DNA of 64,000 nt from Rahnella woolbedingensis (GTDB lineage Bacteria > Pseudomonadota > Gammaproteobacteria > Enterobacterales > Enterobacteriaceae), in NCBI RefSeq assembly GCF_003602095.1, contig NZ_RAHH01000017.1, forward strand, positions 58,141 through 122,140, read 5' to 3'. Shown one piece after another: positions 9,228 through 19,898 of this stretch. A program made the position numbers and the translations under genes. Below the pieces are notes generated by a model that ran no database searches, was not told the origin of the DNA, and saw only the letters and a list, made by a program, of their open reading frames with translations. How positions within the stretch are numbered: the first letter of the stretch is position 1; each line of letters begins with the position of its first letter.

Positions 9228-10466
9228 ATGCGCCTGATCCACACGTCAGACTGGCACCTCGGCCAGTACTTTTTCACCAAAAGCCGTGCTGCCGAACATC
9301 AGGCATTTTTGCGCTGGCTGACCGGTCAGGTGCAGCAACATCAGGTAGATGCCGTGATAGTCGCGGGCGATATTTTCGATACAGGCTCTCCGCCGAGCTA
9401 TGCCCGTGAGCTTTACAATCGCTTCGTCGTCGAGTTGCAACAAACCGGCTGTCAGCTGGTGGTACTGGCCGGAAATCACGATTCTGTCGCCACGCTAAAT
9501 GAATCACGTGAGTTGCTTTCCTGCCTGAATACGCGGGTGATTGCGACCGTCGGCGAAAACCTCTCTGAACAGATTTTAGTGCTCAACCAGCGGGACGGGA
9601 AACCGGGCGCGGTGCTTTGCGCTATTCCGTTTTTACGCCCGCGTGATTTGCTCGCCAGCCAGGCGGGACAATCTGGCAACGACAAACAGCTGGCATTACA
9701 GGAAGCCATCGCCGCACATTACGACGCGCTGTGGCAGGCCGCGCAGGCTAAACGAGATGAGCTCGGCGTACCACTGCCCATTATTGCCACCGGCCATCTG
9801 ACCACCGTTGGCGTCAGTACGTCCGATTCCGTGCGCGACATTTATATAGGCACGCTCGATGCGTTTCCGGCGCAGGCATTTCCGCCGGTTGATTACGTAG
9901 CGCTCGGCCATATTCACCGCGCACAATGCGTCGCCAAAACCGAACATATCCGTTACAGCGGTTCGCCGATTGCCCTGAGTTTTGACGAACTGAGCAAAGC
10001 CAAAAGTGTGTACTTACTTGATTTCGACGGCGCGACGCTTAACGCCATCGACACGCTGGAAATCCCCGTTTTTCAGCCGATGCAGATAATCAAAGGCTCA
10101 CTGGCAGAGATTGAAAAACAGCTGGTGCAGTTTACCGGCGGCGACGCGCAAAAGCCGGTCTGGCTGGATATCGAAGTCGCCACGCAAGATTATCTCAGTG
10201 ATATTCAGCGCCGCATCCAGGCGCTGACCGCCGATCTGCCGGTGGAAGTGGTGCTGTTACGGCGCAGCAAAGAGCAGCGCATTCACAGTATTGAGCAGCA
10301 GGAAAAGGAAACGCTCAGCGAACTGAGCGTCAGCGATGTATTTGAACGACGGCTGGCGCTGGAGCCAGACCCTGACGAGCCGCGTCAGGCGCGGATGCGC
10401 ACGTTGTTTGCGCAGGTCGTTGAACAGGTCACCAGCGGTCAGAATACGGAGGATGGCGCACAATGA
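9228..10466 (+). CDS. sbcD: Exonuclease subunit SbcD
   Basis: Mre11-type nuclease subunit of the SbcCD complex, which opens DNA hairpins and trims blocked ends. The phosphoesterase motifs are visible: SDWHLGQ (residues 7-13), GDIFDTG, GNHDS, GHLTT and GHIHR. Length 412 compares with 400 in E. coli. GGGAG precedes the ATG. The stop overlaps the sbcC start (ATGA), so the two are translationally coupled. Confidence 0.96.
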   Translation: MRLIHTSDWHLGQYFFTKSRAAEHQAFLRWLTGQVQQHQVDAVIVAGDIFDTGSPPSYARELYNRFVVELQQTGCQLVVLAGNHDSVATLNESRELLSCLNTRVIATVGENLSEQILVLNQRDGKPGAVLCAIPFLRPRDLLASQAGQSGNDKQLALQEAIAAHYDALWQAAQAKRDELGVPLPIIATGHLTTVGVSTSDSVRDIYIGTLDAFPAQAFPPVDYVALGHIHRAQCVAKTEHIRYSGSPIALSFDELSKAKSVYLLDFDGATLNAIDTLEIPVFQPMQIIKGSLAEIEKQLVQFTGGDAQKPVWLDIEVATQDYLSDIQRRIQALTADLPVEVVLLRRSKEQRIHSIEQQEKETLSELSVSDVFERRLALEPDPDEPRQARMRTLFAQVVEQVTSGQNTEDGAQ

Positions 10467-13400
10467 AAATTCTCAGCCTGCGTTTAAAAAACCTGAACTC
10501 GCTGGAAGGCGAATGGAAAATTGATTTCACCGCCGAACCGTTCGCCAGCAACGGATTATTCGCCATCACCGGCCCGACCGGTGCGGGGAAAACGACCCTA
10601 CTCGATGCCATTTGTCTGGCGCTTTATCACCAGACGCCACGTCTGAACATCACGCCAAGTCAGAATGAACTGATGACCCGCCACACCGCAGAGTCGCTGG
10701 CGGAAGTGGAGTTTGAAGTCAAAGGCATAGGTTACCGCGCATTCTGGAGCCAGCGCCGCGCCAAAAACTCCCCGGACGGTAATTTGCAGGCGCCAAAAGT
10801 CGAGCTGGCCTTGCTGGCCGACGGCAAAATTCTGGCCGATAAAGTACGCGACAAACTCGACGCCATCGCCACGCTGACCGGGCTGGATTTTGGCCGTTTC
10901 ACCAAATCGATGATGCTTTCACAGGGGCAGTTCGCCGCGTTTCTCAATGCCGATGCCAATGATCGCGCCGAATTGCTGGAAGAACTCACCGGCACCGAAA
11001 TTTACGGGCTGCTGTCTGAACGCGTGTTTGAGCAACATAAAGAAGCGCGTATTACGCTCGACGGCCTGCATCAGCGCATGGCCGGGATCGAGCTGCTCAG
11101 CGAGGAACAGCGCCAGGCGCTCGAGGCGCAACTTGCTGAACTGAATACGCAGGAAATCAGCCTCAGCCAGCAGGCGCAACAACGCCAGCGGGATCTTAAC
11201 TGGCTGCAACAATGGCAGCAGGTGCAGCAAAAACAGCAGCAGTCTCAGCAACAGCTGACTGCCGCCGAGCAGGAAAATCTGGCCGCTGCGCCGCAGTTAC
11301 AGCAGCTGGCGCGCAGCGAACCGGCAGAAAAACTGCGTCCGTTGCTCAATGATCGCCAGCGTTGTCAGGATGAATCGCAGCGTCTTCAGCAACAACTGAC
11401 GCACCTGACGCAGCAACAGCAACGGCAAATCGCGCAGATGACACCGCTGAATCTGGCGGTGGAGCAGGCGCAAACGGCGCGCCAGAAACAGGCGGAAGAA
11501 CAGCGTCAGATGCAGACGCTGATCGAAGAAAAAATCCTGCCGCTGGATGGCGAAATTATCCAGTGGCGTAAATCACTGGCTGAAACGCAGCAGTCGGTCA
11601 GTGACGTGCAGAAACTGGTCAGCGAGCATAACGCGGCACTGGTACAAATGACCGCCGAACGGCAGAAACTGGATGAAGAAAGCCGTCAGCATCAGACCCG
11701 CCAGACCACGCTGACAGATGCGCTGAACGCCGCACAACAACGTCAGGCGGAGCTGGAAAAACAGCATCCGCTGGCAGCGTTGCAGAAACGGCAAACCGAA
11801 CTGACGCAGCTTCGTCCGGTGCGCCAGCAGCTGTTCTCACTCGCGCAAATTTTCCCGCAGCTGAACCGGCGCGTGCAGCAACAGCATAAAGATTTTGCGC
11901 AGAACCAGACTCAACTGGCTGAAGAAGAACAGCGTCTGGGCGCGATCCGTCTGCAATGTCAGAAACAGCTGGAACACCTGAACGATGTGAAAGCGCTGCA
12001 TAAACAGGAAATGCTGATTGTCAGCCTCGAGGCCGAGCGCGCGAATCTGCAAAGCGGCAAAGCCTGTCCATTGTGCGGCTCGACAACTCATCCGGCGATT
12101 GAACATTATCAGGAAGTTAAGCCTTCTGAAACGGCGCAACGCGTCGAGAAAATGCAGCTGGAATTCGATGCGGCAAAAGCCAGCGGCATCGAGCTGTCAG
12201 CAAAAATCAAAAGTCTGAAAGAGCAGCAAACTCGCCTGCAAACCCAGCTGGAGCAGGATAGCCAGCAACTTAACGCGCATACCGAAAACTGGCAGCGACT
12301 CAGCGCGCCGCTGAACCTGACATTCACATTGCATAACGCCGCTGACATCACGCAATGGCTGACCGCCCGCGACGAAGAAGAGCAGCAATTGCAGGCGCTG
12401 ACTGGCCAGCACGAACACCTGGCGCGGGCGTTGCAACAGGCGAAAGACGCCCTGAATGACGCCCTGAATGCGCAGCAAAAAGTGCAGCAGCAAAGCGCGT
12501 TGCTGACCGAACGCGTTACCCGGCTGGAAGAAACACAGGCCAAATCTCAGCAGGACTTTGCGCGGCTGCAAAAGCTGTTCGCAGAAGGTGAGAAATCCCT
12601 TTCTGAACTGAATGCCAAACGTCTTGAACTGTTCGGTGACCGGCAGGTGGCGCAGGTTCGCGAGCACTTACATCAGCAACAGCAGGCGGCAGAAAAAGCG
12701 GTCAGCGAAGCACAGACCGCACTGCAAAAAGCACAGGAACTGCGCGATCAGCTGGCCGGTCAGCTTGCGGGGACGCAGCAGCAACAATTGCAGGCCGCAG
12801 AACAACTGACGCAGGCGGAACAGGCGTGGCAACAGGCGCTGAGCGCCAGCGGATTTGCTGATGAAGCCACGGTGAAACTGGCGCTGCTCGATGATGCACT
12901 GCGCCAGCAACTTCAGCAGCGCAAAGAACATCTGCAACAGCAACTGGCGCAGGCGAACGCATTGCTGAGCGATGCCCAACAACAGCTGGAAAAACATCGG
13001 CTCGCCCGCCCTGCTCATCTTAGTGAAACACAAAGTGATCTTGAAGCCCTGACGGCGCAGCAGGCCGAACTGGCGCAACAGCTGAAAGCGTTACAACAAC
13101 GTCTGGGCGAAATCACCAATAAACTCAATGACGATAAAGCGCGCAGCGGCAATCAGCAGGCGCTGATTACACAGATTGCGCAGGCGCAGCTGACCTGTGA
13201 TGACTGGGGTTATCTCAATCAGATGATAGGCTCCAGCGACGGCGCGAAATTCCGTAAATTCGCGCAGGGTCTGACGCTCGACCATCTGGTGTATCTGGCG
13301 AACCGTCAGCTGGAAAAACTGCACGGGCGTTATCTGTTGCAGCGTAAAACCAGCGATGCGCTGGAGTTACAGGTCGTCGATACCTGGCAGGCCGATGCGG

Positions 13401-13711
13401 TGCGCGACACCCGCACGTTATCCGGCGGCGAAAGTTTCCTGGTCAGTCTGGCACTGGCGCTGGCGCTTTCGGATCTGGTCAGCGATAAAACCCGTATTGA
13501 TTCACTGTTCCTCGACGAAGGTTTCGGCACGCTCGACGCCGATACGCTGGATACCGCGCTGGACGCGCTCGATAGCCTGAATGCCTCGGGCAAAACCATC
13601 GGCGTCATCAGCCATGTCGAAGCGATGAAAGACCGCATTCCGGTACAGATAAAAGTGACCAAGGTGAACGGTCTGGGCGTCAGCCGCCTGAGCAGTGAGT
13701 TTAAAGTCTGA
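10463..13711 (+). CDS. sbcC: Exonuclease subunit SbcC
   Basis: Rad50-like SMC ATPase partner of SbcD, 1082 residues (E. coli 1048). Walker [10 protein letters not shown] at residues 37-45; very long Gln-rich coiled-coil arms; a zinc-hook CPLC at C535-C538 at the apex; ABC signature LSGGES and Walker [10 protein letters not shown] near the C-terminus. The coiled coils make the Gln content high and create many shadow frames. It is co-transcribed with sbcD through a 4-bp overlap. Confidence 0.96.
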   Translation: MKILSLRLKNLNSLEGEWKIDFTAEPFASNGLFAITGPTGAGKTTLLDAICLALYHQTPRLNITPSQNELMTRHTAESLAEVEFEVKGIGYRAFWSQRRAKNSPDGNLQAPKVELALLADGKILADKVRDKLDAIATLTGLDFGRFTKSMMLSQGQFAAFLNADANDRAELLEELTGTEIYGLLSERVFEQHKEARITLDGLHQRMAGIELLSEEQRQALEAQLAELNTQEISLSQQAQQRQRDLNWLQQWQQVQQKQQQSQQQLTAAEQENLAAAPQLQQLARSEPAEKLRPLLNDRQRCQDESQRLQQQLTHLTQQQQRQIAQMTPLNLAVEQAQTARQKQAEEQRQMQTLIEEKILPLDGEIIQWRKSLAETQQSVSDVQKLVSEHNAALVQMTAERQKLDEESRQHQTRQTTLTDALNAAQQRQAELEKQHPLAALQKRQTELTQLRPVRQQLFSLAQIFPQLNRRVQQQHKDFAQNQTQLAEEEQRLGAIRLQCQKQLEHLNDVKALHKQEMLIVSLEAERANLQSGKACPLCGSTTHPAIEHYQEVKPSETAQRVEKMQLEFDAAKASGIELSAKIKSLKEQQTRLQTQLEQDSQQLNAHTENWQRLSAPLNLTFTLHNAADITQWLTARDEEEQQLQALTGQHEHLARALQQAKDALNDALNAQQKVQQQSALLTERVTRLEETQAKSQQDFARLQKLFAEGEKSLSELNAKRLELFGDRQVAQVREHLHQQQQAAEKAVSEAQTALQKAQELRDQLAGQLAGTQQQQLQAAEQLTQAEQAWQQALSASGFADEATVKLALLDDALRQQLQQRKEHLQQQLAQANALLSDAQQQLEKHRLARPAHLSETQSDLEALTAQQAELAQQLKALQQRLGEITNKLNDDKARSGNQQALITQIAQAQLTCDDWGYLNQMIGSSDGAKFRKFAQGLTLDHLVYLANRQLEKLHGRYLLQRKTSDALELQVVDTWQADAVRDTRTLSGGESFLVSLALALALSDLVSDKTRIDSLFLDEGFGTLDADTLDTALDALDSLNASGKTIGVISHVEAMKDRIPVQIKVTKVNGLGVSRLSSEFKV

Positions 13712-13885
13712 CCCGTTTTACAGCGGAGTATCTGACTGAATAATTGCTAGCCATCTGCTCCGCAATGGATCCGGATTGTGAGCGCCTGCACAAAATTCGC
13801 ACCAGTGCAGTGCGTTCATTCATCCCAACCTGCTGAATTCCCGCTAATTCCCTTCTCCCGATAAACTGGCACGCCCTGTGCTTAA

Positions 13886-13931
13886 GGTTATGTATACAAG
13901 TTGCAGTACAAGTTGCAGCGCCTACATAACC
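13886..13931 (+). promoter_or_regulatory. Compound repeat before the ABC importer: nested direct and inverted repeats
   Basis: A 9-bp inverted repeat (GGTTATGTA at 13886, TACATAACC at 13923) encloses a perfect 12-bp tandem repeat, TACAAGTTGCAG at 13895 and 13907; the palindrome TGTATACA spans 13891-13898. It ends 16 bp before the start of the substrate-binding protein gene. This layout suits a cooperative repressor or activator site, or a hairpin in the leader. The regulator is unidentified. Confidence 0.6.
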
Positions 13932-13947
13932 GCTAAGGGAACCGCCC

Positions 13948-14961
13948 ATGAAAAACATCAAACCTGAAGTCGATAAGAAACGCCGCCAGCTGATGAAATG
14001 GCTCGCCATTACCGGCGGCGTATCCACGCTTGGCGGCATGATCCCCACCTCTGTTTTTGCAGCTGACGACGATGAAATTCGCATTGGTTACTGGCCGATT
14101 GTTGGCGGTTTACCGTTATATGTCGCACTGGAGCAAGGCTTTTTTAAAGAGGCCGGACTGAATGTGAAAGGCGTGAAATTTGCCAGCGCACAGCAAATTG
14201 TCGAAGGGATGATCACCGGCAGGATCCACGGCTGCGCCAATGGTACAGCCACCGGCGCACTGGGACTGGGGGCGATCACCTCGCCGGATTTGTTCAAAAT
14301 CATCTGCTCGAATCCGTCTAATCATCAGCTGGTTCTGGATGAATTTCTGGTGCCGCTGAACAGCACCGCGAAAGCGATCAGTGATCTGAAAGGCAAGAAG
14401 ATCGCCTGCGGTCCGGGGATCCAGAACGTGACGATGGCGAAGATCATTCTGAAGAAAAATGGTTTCACCAATCCTTCCGTGATCGAACTGCCGGTCGGGC
14501 AGCACGCCCCGGCTCTGGCCGCCGGACAAATTGACGGCGTATATACGCTCGAGCCAACCGGCACCGTCGGGCGCATGAAGAATCTCTCCCGCACGCTGGA
14601 AACCGGCGTGATTTCTAAATATGTGCTCGGCAATGCCGATGCTCCGTGGTTTGGCGGCGCAGCGGCGCTGAACTCCAGCTTTATCGCCAGCAAACCCGAA
14701 CAAACCAAAAAGTTTATTGCCGCTTATCAGAAAGCGGTGGATTTCATTGCGGCGCATCCAGATAAAGCCCGCGAAAATGTCGCCGGTTACACCAGCATCG
14801 AACCGGCGCTGGTCAAAGAAGTGCCGCTGCCGGGCTTTGTGATGTATCCCGATTTGAAAGGCGACAATCTGCAATGGTTCCAGAAGTTTTATGACGTCTT
14901 TACCCAAAGAAAAATCTTCAGCAAGCCGGTGGATGTCGCTTCGCTGATTTATCAGGGATAA
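13948..14961 (+). CDS. ABC importer substrate-binding protein (nitrate/sulfonate/taurine family), Tat-type signal
   Basis: A 337-residue periplasmic binding protein of the NrtA/SsuA/TauA/THI5 superfamily. The N-terminus has a twin-arginine-like signal (KRRQLMKWL, then a hydrophobic stretch, cleavage probably after SVFA near residue 38). Mature protein starts with EIRIGYWPIVGGLPLYVALE, the usual first strand and loop of the family, and later GRIHGCANG. It heads an operon with a permease (11 bp downstream) and an ATPase. The substrate cannot be assigned: family members carry sulfonates, nitrate, bicarbonate, pyrimidine or flavin precursors, and no catabolic gene lies beside it. It occupies the slot between sbcC and mak where E. 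coli has araJ. Confidence 0.85.
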   Translation: MKNIKPEVDKKRRQLMKWLAITGGVSTLGGMIPTSVFAADDDEIRIGYWPIVGGLPLYVALEQGFFKEAGLNVKGVKFASAQQIVEGMITGRIHGCANGTATGALGLGAITSPDLFKIICSNPSNHQLVLDEFLVPLNSTAKAISDLKGKKIACGPGIQNVTMAKIILKKNGFTNPSVIELPVGQHAPALAAGQIDGVYTLEPTGTVGRMKNLSRTLETGVISKYVLGNADAPWFGGAAALNSSFIASKPEQTKKFIAAYQKAVDFIAAHPDKARENVAGYTSIEPALVKEVPLPGFVMYPDLKGDNLQWFQKFYDVFTQRKIFSKPVDVASLIYQG

Positions 14962-14972
14962 GGAGAAACAGG

Positions 14973-15737
14973 ATGACTTCACGCTGGTCTTCAAGGTTAC
15001 TGCCGCTGGTCGGCCCCGTACTGCTGTTTTTATTCTGGCAACTGGCCGTCAGTGCAAAATGGCTGAATCCCGTGCTTCTGCCTTCGCCCGTCGAGACGAT
15101 TGGCTATATGTTTCAGTCATTTTTCGATGCGTCCATGCGCACCGACATCGGTGCCACGCTGTACCGCACGCTGGTGTCCTTCGCCTTTGCCGCGGTGATC
15201 GGCGTGCCGCTGGGCGTGATTTTAGGCAGCAACGAAAAGATTTACCGCAGCCTGGAATTTCTGATCGACTTCTTCCGCTCCACGCCGTCATCAGCGCTGA
15301 TCCCGCTGTTTATGCTGATTTTCGGCATTACTGATGCCAACAAAATTGCCATCGCCGCCTTTGCCGCGGTGCTGGTTATTCTGTTTAACAGCGCGTACGG
15401 CGTAATGAATGCGAAGAAAACCCGCCTGATGGCGGCAAGAGTCATGGGGATCTCCCGCTGGCATATTTTCAAAGACATCCTGCTGATGGAAAGTCTGGCG
15501 CAAACCTTTGTTGGCCTGCGCACCGGCGTGTCGATTGCACTGGTGATCGTGATCGTCGCCGAAATGTTTATCGGATCCGAAACCGGCCTCGGCCACCGGA
15601 TCATTGATGCCCAGCAGGTGTTCAACATTAAAGATATGTACGCGTCGATCCTGATAACCGGCGCGCTGGGTTATCTGCTGAATCTGGCCTTTTTGCTGAT
15701 CGAGAAAAAAACCGTCCACTGGAGTAGCAAAGCATGA
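14973..15737 (+). CDS. ABC importer permease (SsuC/TauC-like)
   Basis: A 254-residue inner-membrane permease with about six membrane segments and the EAA-type loop around ARVMGISRWHIFKDILL. It forms the channel for the neighbouring binding protein. AGGAG precedes the ATG. The stop overlaps the ATPase start by 4 bp (ATGA). The family is clear; the cargo is unknown. Confidence 0.9.
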   Translation: MTSRWSSRLLPLVGPVLLFLFWQLAVSAKWLNPVLLPSPVETIGYMFQSFFDASMRTDIGATLYRTLVSFAFAAVIGVPLGVILGSNEKIYRSLEFLIDFFRSTPSSALIPLFMLIFGITDANKIAIAAFAAVLVILFNSAYGVMNAKKTRLMAARVMGISRWHIFKDILLMESLAQTFVGLRTGVSIALVIVIVAEMFIGSETGLGHRIIDAQQVFNIKDMYASILITGALGYLLNLAFLLIEKKTVHWSSKA

Positions 15738-16555
15738 CGCAACCTCTCTCGCTGAATCCTGATTACAAAGGCCCGCAGTTGCCGCAATACGCCACGCGCC
15801 CGGACACTCATGTGACCATCCGCGGACTGAGCAAGGCGTTTGCCGGACAACCGCTGTATACCGATCTCAATCTCGACTTGCCGCGCGGAAAAATTGTGTC
15901 GATCTTCGGCCCGAACGGCTGCGGTAAATCGACCTTAATGAACATGGTCGCCGGGCTGATCCCGGTGGACAAAGGCGACATTCTGTTTGACGGCAAAACG
16001 CTGGCGCAGACCACCATCGGTTATGTGTTTCAGAACTACCGTGACGCGCTGTTTCCGTGGATGAGTGCGCGCGCAAACATCGCGTATCCGCTGATCCGCC
16101 ACGGCATGAGTAAAGCGGACGTCAATGCACGCGTGGAAGAACTGACGCAGATGTTTGATATCCGCTTCGACCTCAAACGCTATCCGTATGAGCTTTCCGG
16201 CGGCCAGCAGCAAACCGTGTGCATCATGCGGGCGCTGGCGACGCGTCCGGAGGTCATGTTCCTTGACGAGCCTTTCTCGGCGCTGGATTTTGAAATGACG
16301 CTGTTTATCCGCGATAAATTGCAGGAAGTTCAGCTGGCGACTGGCGTCACCATGCTGATCGTATCGCACGATCTGGAAGATGCGGTGTTTCTGGCGGATG
16401 AGATTTTACTGCTGACGCGACGACCGACGCAGATTGCGGAAATTGTCCCGTTCGACCTGCCGCGCCCGCGTGGTTCAGAAATTATGAGCCATCCGGAATT
16501 TATCCGCGTGAAAGCGCATACGCTGGAAGTGTTTAAACGGGAGATGGCGCTTTAA
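15734..16555 (+). CDS. ABC importer ATPase (SsuB/TauB-like)
   Basis: A 273-residue nucleotide-binding subunit. Walker A GPNGCGKST (near residue 60), Q-loop in YVFQNYRDALFPW, signature LSGGQ, Walker B VMFLDEPFSALD, and H-loop VSHDLEDA. After the signature it reads QQQTVCIMRAL rather than the common QRVAIARAL, a small departure. It is the last gene of the importer operon, followed by a hairpin terminator. Confidence 0.92.
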   Translation: MTQPLSLNPDYKGPQLPQYATRPDTHVTIRGLSKAFAGQPLYTDLNLDLPRGKIVSIFGPNGCGKSTLMNMVAGLIPVDKGDILFDGKTLAQTTIGYVFQNYRDALFPWMSARANIAYPLIRHGMSKADVNARVEELTQMFDIRFDLKRYPYELSGGQQQTVCIMRALATRPEVMFLDEPFSALDFEMTLFIRDKLQEVQLATGVTMLIVSHDLEDAVFLADEILLLTRRPTQIAEIVPFDLPRPRGSEIMSHPEFIRVKAHTLEVFKREMAL

Positions 16556-16576
16556 CTGCGGAGTCATGAATAAGAT

Positions 16577-16601
16577 CAGGGGCGCGAATTCTGCGCCCCT
16601 G
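16577..16601. terminator. Terminator between the ABC operon and mak
   Basis: Stem CAGGGGCGC / GCGCCCCTG with a 7-nt loop, followed by TGATTTT on the plus strand. It lies between the convergent ABC operon and mak and may serve either side, though T runs are short. Confidence 0.7.
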
Positions 16602-16626
16602 TGATTTTCATATGATGAATCAATAC

Positions 16627-17547
16627 TTACAGCGCAAAACGCGATTGTGGCCACAGCCAGGCCGCGCCGCGCACCCCGCTCGAATCACCGTGAACGGCTT
16701 TGAGGATTGGCGTTTCACATTCGCCGCCAAACACCCATTGTTTGATAAGCAGCGGAACGGTCTGATACAAACGGTCCACATTGCTCATGCCGCCGCCCAA
16801 AACAATCACGTCCGGGTCGAGAATATTCACCACGTTCGCCAGGGCTTTTGCCAGACGACGCTCGTAACGACCCAGCGCCAGTTCTGCCATTTCGTCGCCC
16901 TGCTCCACCAGCGCAATAATCTCTGCCCCTTTCAACCTCTGACCTGTATGACGGAAGTAGTCCTCGGCAAAACCGGTGCCGGAAACAAACGTCTCAACAC
17001 AGCCAGATTTTCCGCAATAACACGGCACTTCGCGGGCAAACTGCATTTCTTCCTCGTCCTGCCACGGCAGCGGATTGTGGCCCCATTCGCCTGCGTTACC
17101 GTTGCCGCCCGCGTGCGCCACGCCGTTAAGCGCAATGCCGGAACCACAGCCGGTGCCGATAATCACGGCAAACACGGTATGACGACCTGCGCCTGCGCCA
17201 TCGGTGGCTTCAGATACCGCCAGACAATTGGCGTCGTTAGCAATATGCACTTCGCGTTTCAGCAACAGCGCCAGATCCTCATCCAGTTGCTGACCGTTCA
17301 ACCAGACCGAATTGGCATTCTTCACTTTGCCGGTGAACGGCGATAACGTGCCGGGGATGCCGAGCCCCACGCTGCCGCGCTGGCCGGTGCCTTTCTCGGC
17401 GTCCAGCACCAGCCCTTCAATGGCTTTAAGTGTGCGCTCGTAGTCATTTCTCGGCGTATCGACGCGTTTGCGAAACAGCTCCTTGCCTTCATCAGATAAC
17501 GCAATGACTTCTATTTTTGTGCCGCCTAAATCAATGCCAATTCGCAC
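16627..17547 (-). CDS. mak: Fructokinase Mak (ROK family)
   Basis: ROK-family sugar kinase that phosphorylates fructose with ATP. The 306 residues show the ATP motif DLGGTKIEV (6-14), [15 protein letters not shown], and the ROK zinc site around residue 170-185 ([11 protein letters not shown]). E. coli Mak is 302 residues and also sits beside rdgC, divergently. The upstream interval to rdgC (17548-17757) should hold both promoters; no specific operator is recognised. Confidence 0.93.
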   Translation of the reverse strand: MRIGIDLGGTKIEVIALSDEGKELFRKRVDTPRNDYERTLKAIEGLVLDAEKGTGQRGSVGLGIPGTLSPFTGKVKNANSVWLNGQQLDEDLALLLKREVHIANDANCLAVSEATDGAGAGRHTVFAVIIGTGCGSGIALNGVAHAGGNGNAGEWGHNPLPWQDEEEMQFAREVPCYCGKSGCVETFVSGTGFAEDYFRHTGQRLKGAEIIALVEQGDEMAELALGRYERRLAKALANVVNILDPDVIVLGGGMSNVDRLYQTVPLLIKQWVFGGECETPILKAVHGDSSGVRGAAWLWPQSRFAL

Positions 17548-17757
17548 GTTTTCGTCTCCTTTTTATATCCTGCAGGGTCAGTTTTTCTGAGTCTGTTCAG
17601 TTTAGAAGCCAGCGGCTTCTCTCACCAGAATAAGCTGTTATGCAATGTTACAGGCCGCGGCGATTTCTTAACGACGACCGGCGCTCAATTGGTTATCATG
17701 CCGCCCTGTATTCATTTACTCAGCGTACCACGAGTGCGCCGGAACAGGGATAACGCC

Positions 17758-18672
17758 ATGTTATGGTTTAAGAATTTGTTGGTTTACCGTTTGAGCCGTG
17801 AAGTTTCGTTATCTGCTGACGAAATGGAAAAACAGCTCAGTGCTTTCACCTTTACCCCGTGCGGCAGCCAGGATATGGCGAAAACCGGCTGGGTTTCACC
17901 GATGGGTTCTCACGGTGGCGACGCACTGACGCACGTCAACGGCGGGCAGATCCTGATATGCGCACGCAAAGAAGAAAAAATTCTGCCTTCTCCGGTGATT
18001 AAACAGGAGTTACAGGCCAAAATTGATCAGCTCGAAGGTGAGCAACACCGCAAGCTGAAAAAGACTGAAAAAGATTCCCTGAAAGATGAAGTGCTGCACA
18101 GCCTGATGCCGCGCGCATTCAGCCGCTTCAGCCAGACTTTCATGTGGATTGATACCGTCAACGGTCTGATTATGGTCGATGCCGCCAGCGCCAAAAAGGC
18201 CGAAGATATGCTGGCTCTGCTGCGTAAAAGCCTGGGTTCGCTGCCGGTCGTACCGCTGACCATGGAAAGCCCGATCGAACTGACGATGACCGAATGGGTG
18301 CGCTCCGGCGAAACGCCTGCCGGTTTCACCTTACAGGACGAAGCCGAGCTGAAAGCGATTCTGGAAGAAGGCGGCGTGATCCGCTGTAAGAAACAGGCGC
18401 TGGTCAGCGACGAAATTGCCACGCACATTGAGAACGGCAAACTGGTGACCAAGCTGGCGGTTGACTGGCAGGAACGTATCGCTGTGGTACTGGCCGACGA
18501 CGGCAGCATTAAACGCCTGAAATTCAGCGACGTAATTCGTGATCAAAATGAAGACATCGACCGCGAAGATTTCGCCGGACGTTTCGATGCCGATTTCGTG
18601 CTGATGACCGGTGAACTGGCGGCGTTAATCCAGAACCTGATCGAAGCATTAGGCGGCGAAGCGCAGAGATAA
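17758..18672 (+). CDS. rdgC: Recombination-associated protein RdgC
   Basis: Ring-shaped DNA-binding protein that limits RecA loading; needed for growth in some recombination mutants. The 304-residue product starts [15 protein letters not shown], as in E. coli (303). I chose ATG 17758, preceded by CAGGGA, over an upstream frame from 17689 that has no similarity. It ends with the conserved GGEAQR. Neighbours mak and ppnP match E. coli synteny. Confidence 0.95.
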   Translation: MLWFKNLLVYRLSREVSLSADEMEKQLSAFTFTPCGSQDMAKTGWVSPMGSHGGDALTHVNGGQILICARKEEKILPSPVIKQELQAKIDQLEGEQHRKLKKTEKDSLKDEVLHSLMPRAFSRFSQTFMWIDTVNGLIMVDAASAKKAEDMLALLRKSLGSLPVVPLTMESPIELTMTEWVRSGETPAGFTLQDEAELKAILEEGGVIRCKKQALVSDEIATHIENGKLVTKLAVDWQERIAVVLADDGSIKRLKFSDVIRDQNEDIDREDFAGRFDADFVLMTGELAALIQNLIEALGGEAQR

Positions 18673-18691
18673 TCCCTCTTGCTGCAGAAAT

Positions 18692-18727
18692 AAGAAAAGG
18701 CGCTCGAATGGGCGCCTTTCTTGTTTT
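18692..18727. terminator. Bidirectional terminator between rdgC and ppnP
   Basis: Stem AAGGCGC / GCGCCTT with an 8-nt loop, bordered by A-rich and T-rich runs on either side; serves the convergent rdgC and ppnP genes. Confidence 0.85.
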
Positions 18728-18744
18728 TGCTGTGTCTGAATACG

Positions 18745-19035
18745 TTATTTGGTCAGATACTTACAGAGATATGACGTGGTTTCGCCAACCTGCAAGTTGA
18801 ATTCACTTTTGCCCGGAATGTAGAAGGTTTCGCCTGGCTTGAAGACCTGCCAGTCCGGAGATCCTGGGATCAGCACTTTCAGTGAGCCGCTGATGACGGT
18901 CATTTCTTCCGGCTTTGCAGTCCCGAACGTGTATTCACCGACGGCCATCACACCAACACTGGCTGAACCGGTACTTTCGCTGTCGAAACCAATCGACTTC
19001 ACTTTCCCGTCAAAATACTCATTATTTTTCAACAT
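18745..19035 (-). CDS. ppnP: Pyrimidine/purine nucleoside phosphorylase PpnP
   Basis: Small cupin-fold phosphorylase (formerly YaiE) that splits nucleosides into base and ribose 1-phosphate. The start at 19035 gives [17 protein letters not shown], as in E. coli (94 residues; here 96). An in-frame ATG at 19071 would add 12 unsupported residues. Conserved EEMTVISG and FNLQV segments are present. It lies downstream of aroM on the same strand, as in E. coli. Confidence 0.93.
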   Translation of the reverse strand: MLKNNEYFDGKVKSIGFDSESTGSASVGVMAVGEYTFGTAKPEEMTVISGSLKVLIPGSPDWQVFKPGETFYIPGKSEFNLQVGETTSYLCKYLTK

Positions 19036-19128
19036 AGATTGGCCCTTTGCGATAATTTTCAGAGCCTTCATATTAGGGGCAGAAACTGTCTTCTGTCACT
19101 GATTATTACCGCTTTATCTGCACCAGAC

Positions 19129-19151
19129 GACACCGCCCGCAAAGCGGTGTC
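19129..19151 (-). terminator. Hairpin between aroM and ppnP
   Basis: Perfect 8-bp stem GACACCGC / GCGGTGTC with a 7-nt loop, 65 bp after aroM. No T run follows on the minus strand, so it may be a weak terminator, an mRNA-stabilising hairpin or a protein site. Confidence 0.4.
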
Positions 19152-19216
19152 ACTGATTTGATTTTACGGCCACACAGTGCCATTGTGGATAGCTGTATGC
19201 CCCGTCCGCCACATCT

Positions 19217-19894
19217 TCAGACCACCAGCTCCGCCGCCAGTTTGGCCATCAGCACATTCGATAACAACACCGGAATATTCAGATGCTTTTTCAGCACATC
19301 CACGTGATGTTTGTTGAAGCCGATACAATCGAGCACCACCACTTCCGCACCCTGTTCAGCCAGGCGCATCGCGGCTTCCGTCAGCGCCTGATCGTCAGAA
19401 AGGTACGGACTGGCGACAGCGAAACACGGCGCTTTGGCTAATTTGCGCCATTTGTTAGCCTGTTCAATCACCTGTGATTCTACCGGCACCACAATGCCTG
19501 CCCGGTGCTCACCCACCATCGAGCCAATCAGCGGTGGAATAATGCGATCCGGCTCGAGAAGCAGGGCATTACTGGCATGCAGATGGTTAAACTCACCGGT
19601 ACACAGCAGCAGAATGGTCATGCAGCCCAGCGCTTCCAGCACATCAATCTTTTCCTGTAAGCCGTGCTCCACGCGCGGCGCGGCCAGCGAGACCTGCGAA
19701 CCATCCAGCAAACGGGTGACCAGCACCGCGTCGCCTGGCGCAGGTGCATATCGCTCTTCAATTTGCTCCGTGCTTAACCCGTCCAGCAGCCCCACATGGG
19801 TGACTGATTTGGCCGGCAGATGCGCCATCAGCAGCGGCATAATGTCGCTGCGTGGCGCCTGTCCGATGGTTAACGTCGCAAGTGATGTCATCAT
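19217..19894 (-). CDS. aroM: AroM family protein
   Basis: A 225-residue protein matching E. coli AroM along its length (for example PPLIGSMV, VVVLDCIGFN, VLLSNVLMAKLAAEL). Function is unknown; the fold resembles the aspartate/glutamate/hydantoin racemase superfamily, whose members use two cysteines. Here C98 (LCTGEF) and C190 (LDCIGF) lie where such a pair would be expected; as I remember E. coli AroM, the first is a serine. The start at 19894 follows GGAAG and lies 4 bp after the DUF1177 stop, so it is co-translated with that gene and not, as in E. coli, associated directly with aroL. A racemase or epimerase role for the operon's substrate is an inference. Confidence 0.85.
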   Translation of the reverse strand: MMTSLATLTIGQAPRSDIMPLLMAHLPAKSVTHVGLLDGLSTEQIEERYAPAPGDAVLVTRLLDGSQVSLAAPRVEHGLQEKIDVLEALGCMTILLLCTGEFNHLHASNALLLEPDRIIPPLIGSMVGEHRAGIVVPVESQVIEQANKWRKLAKAPCFAVASPYLSDDQALTEAAMRLAEQGAEVVVLDCIGFNKHHVDVLKKHLNIPVLLSNVLMAKLAAELVV

Positions 19895-19898
19895 CTGA

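Noticed and set aside
14116..14994. 292-aa minus-strand frame opposite the ABC binding protein
   Set aside because: Shadow of the importer gene, caused by GC-rich third positions; composition rich in Arg, His and Gly without any domain.
16612..17346. 244-aa plus-strand frame opposite mak
   Set aside because: Antisense to a clear ROK kinase; no motif.
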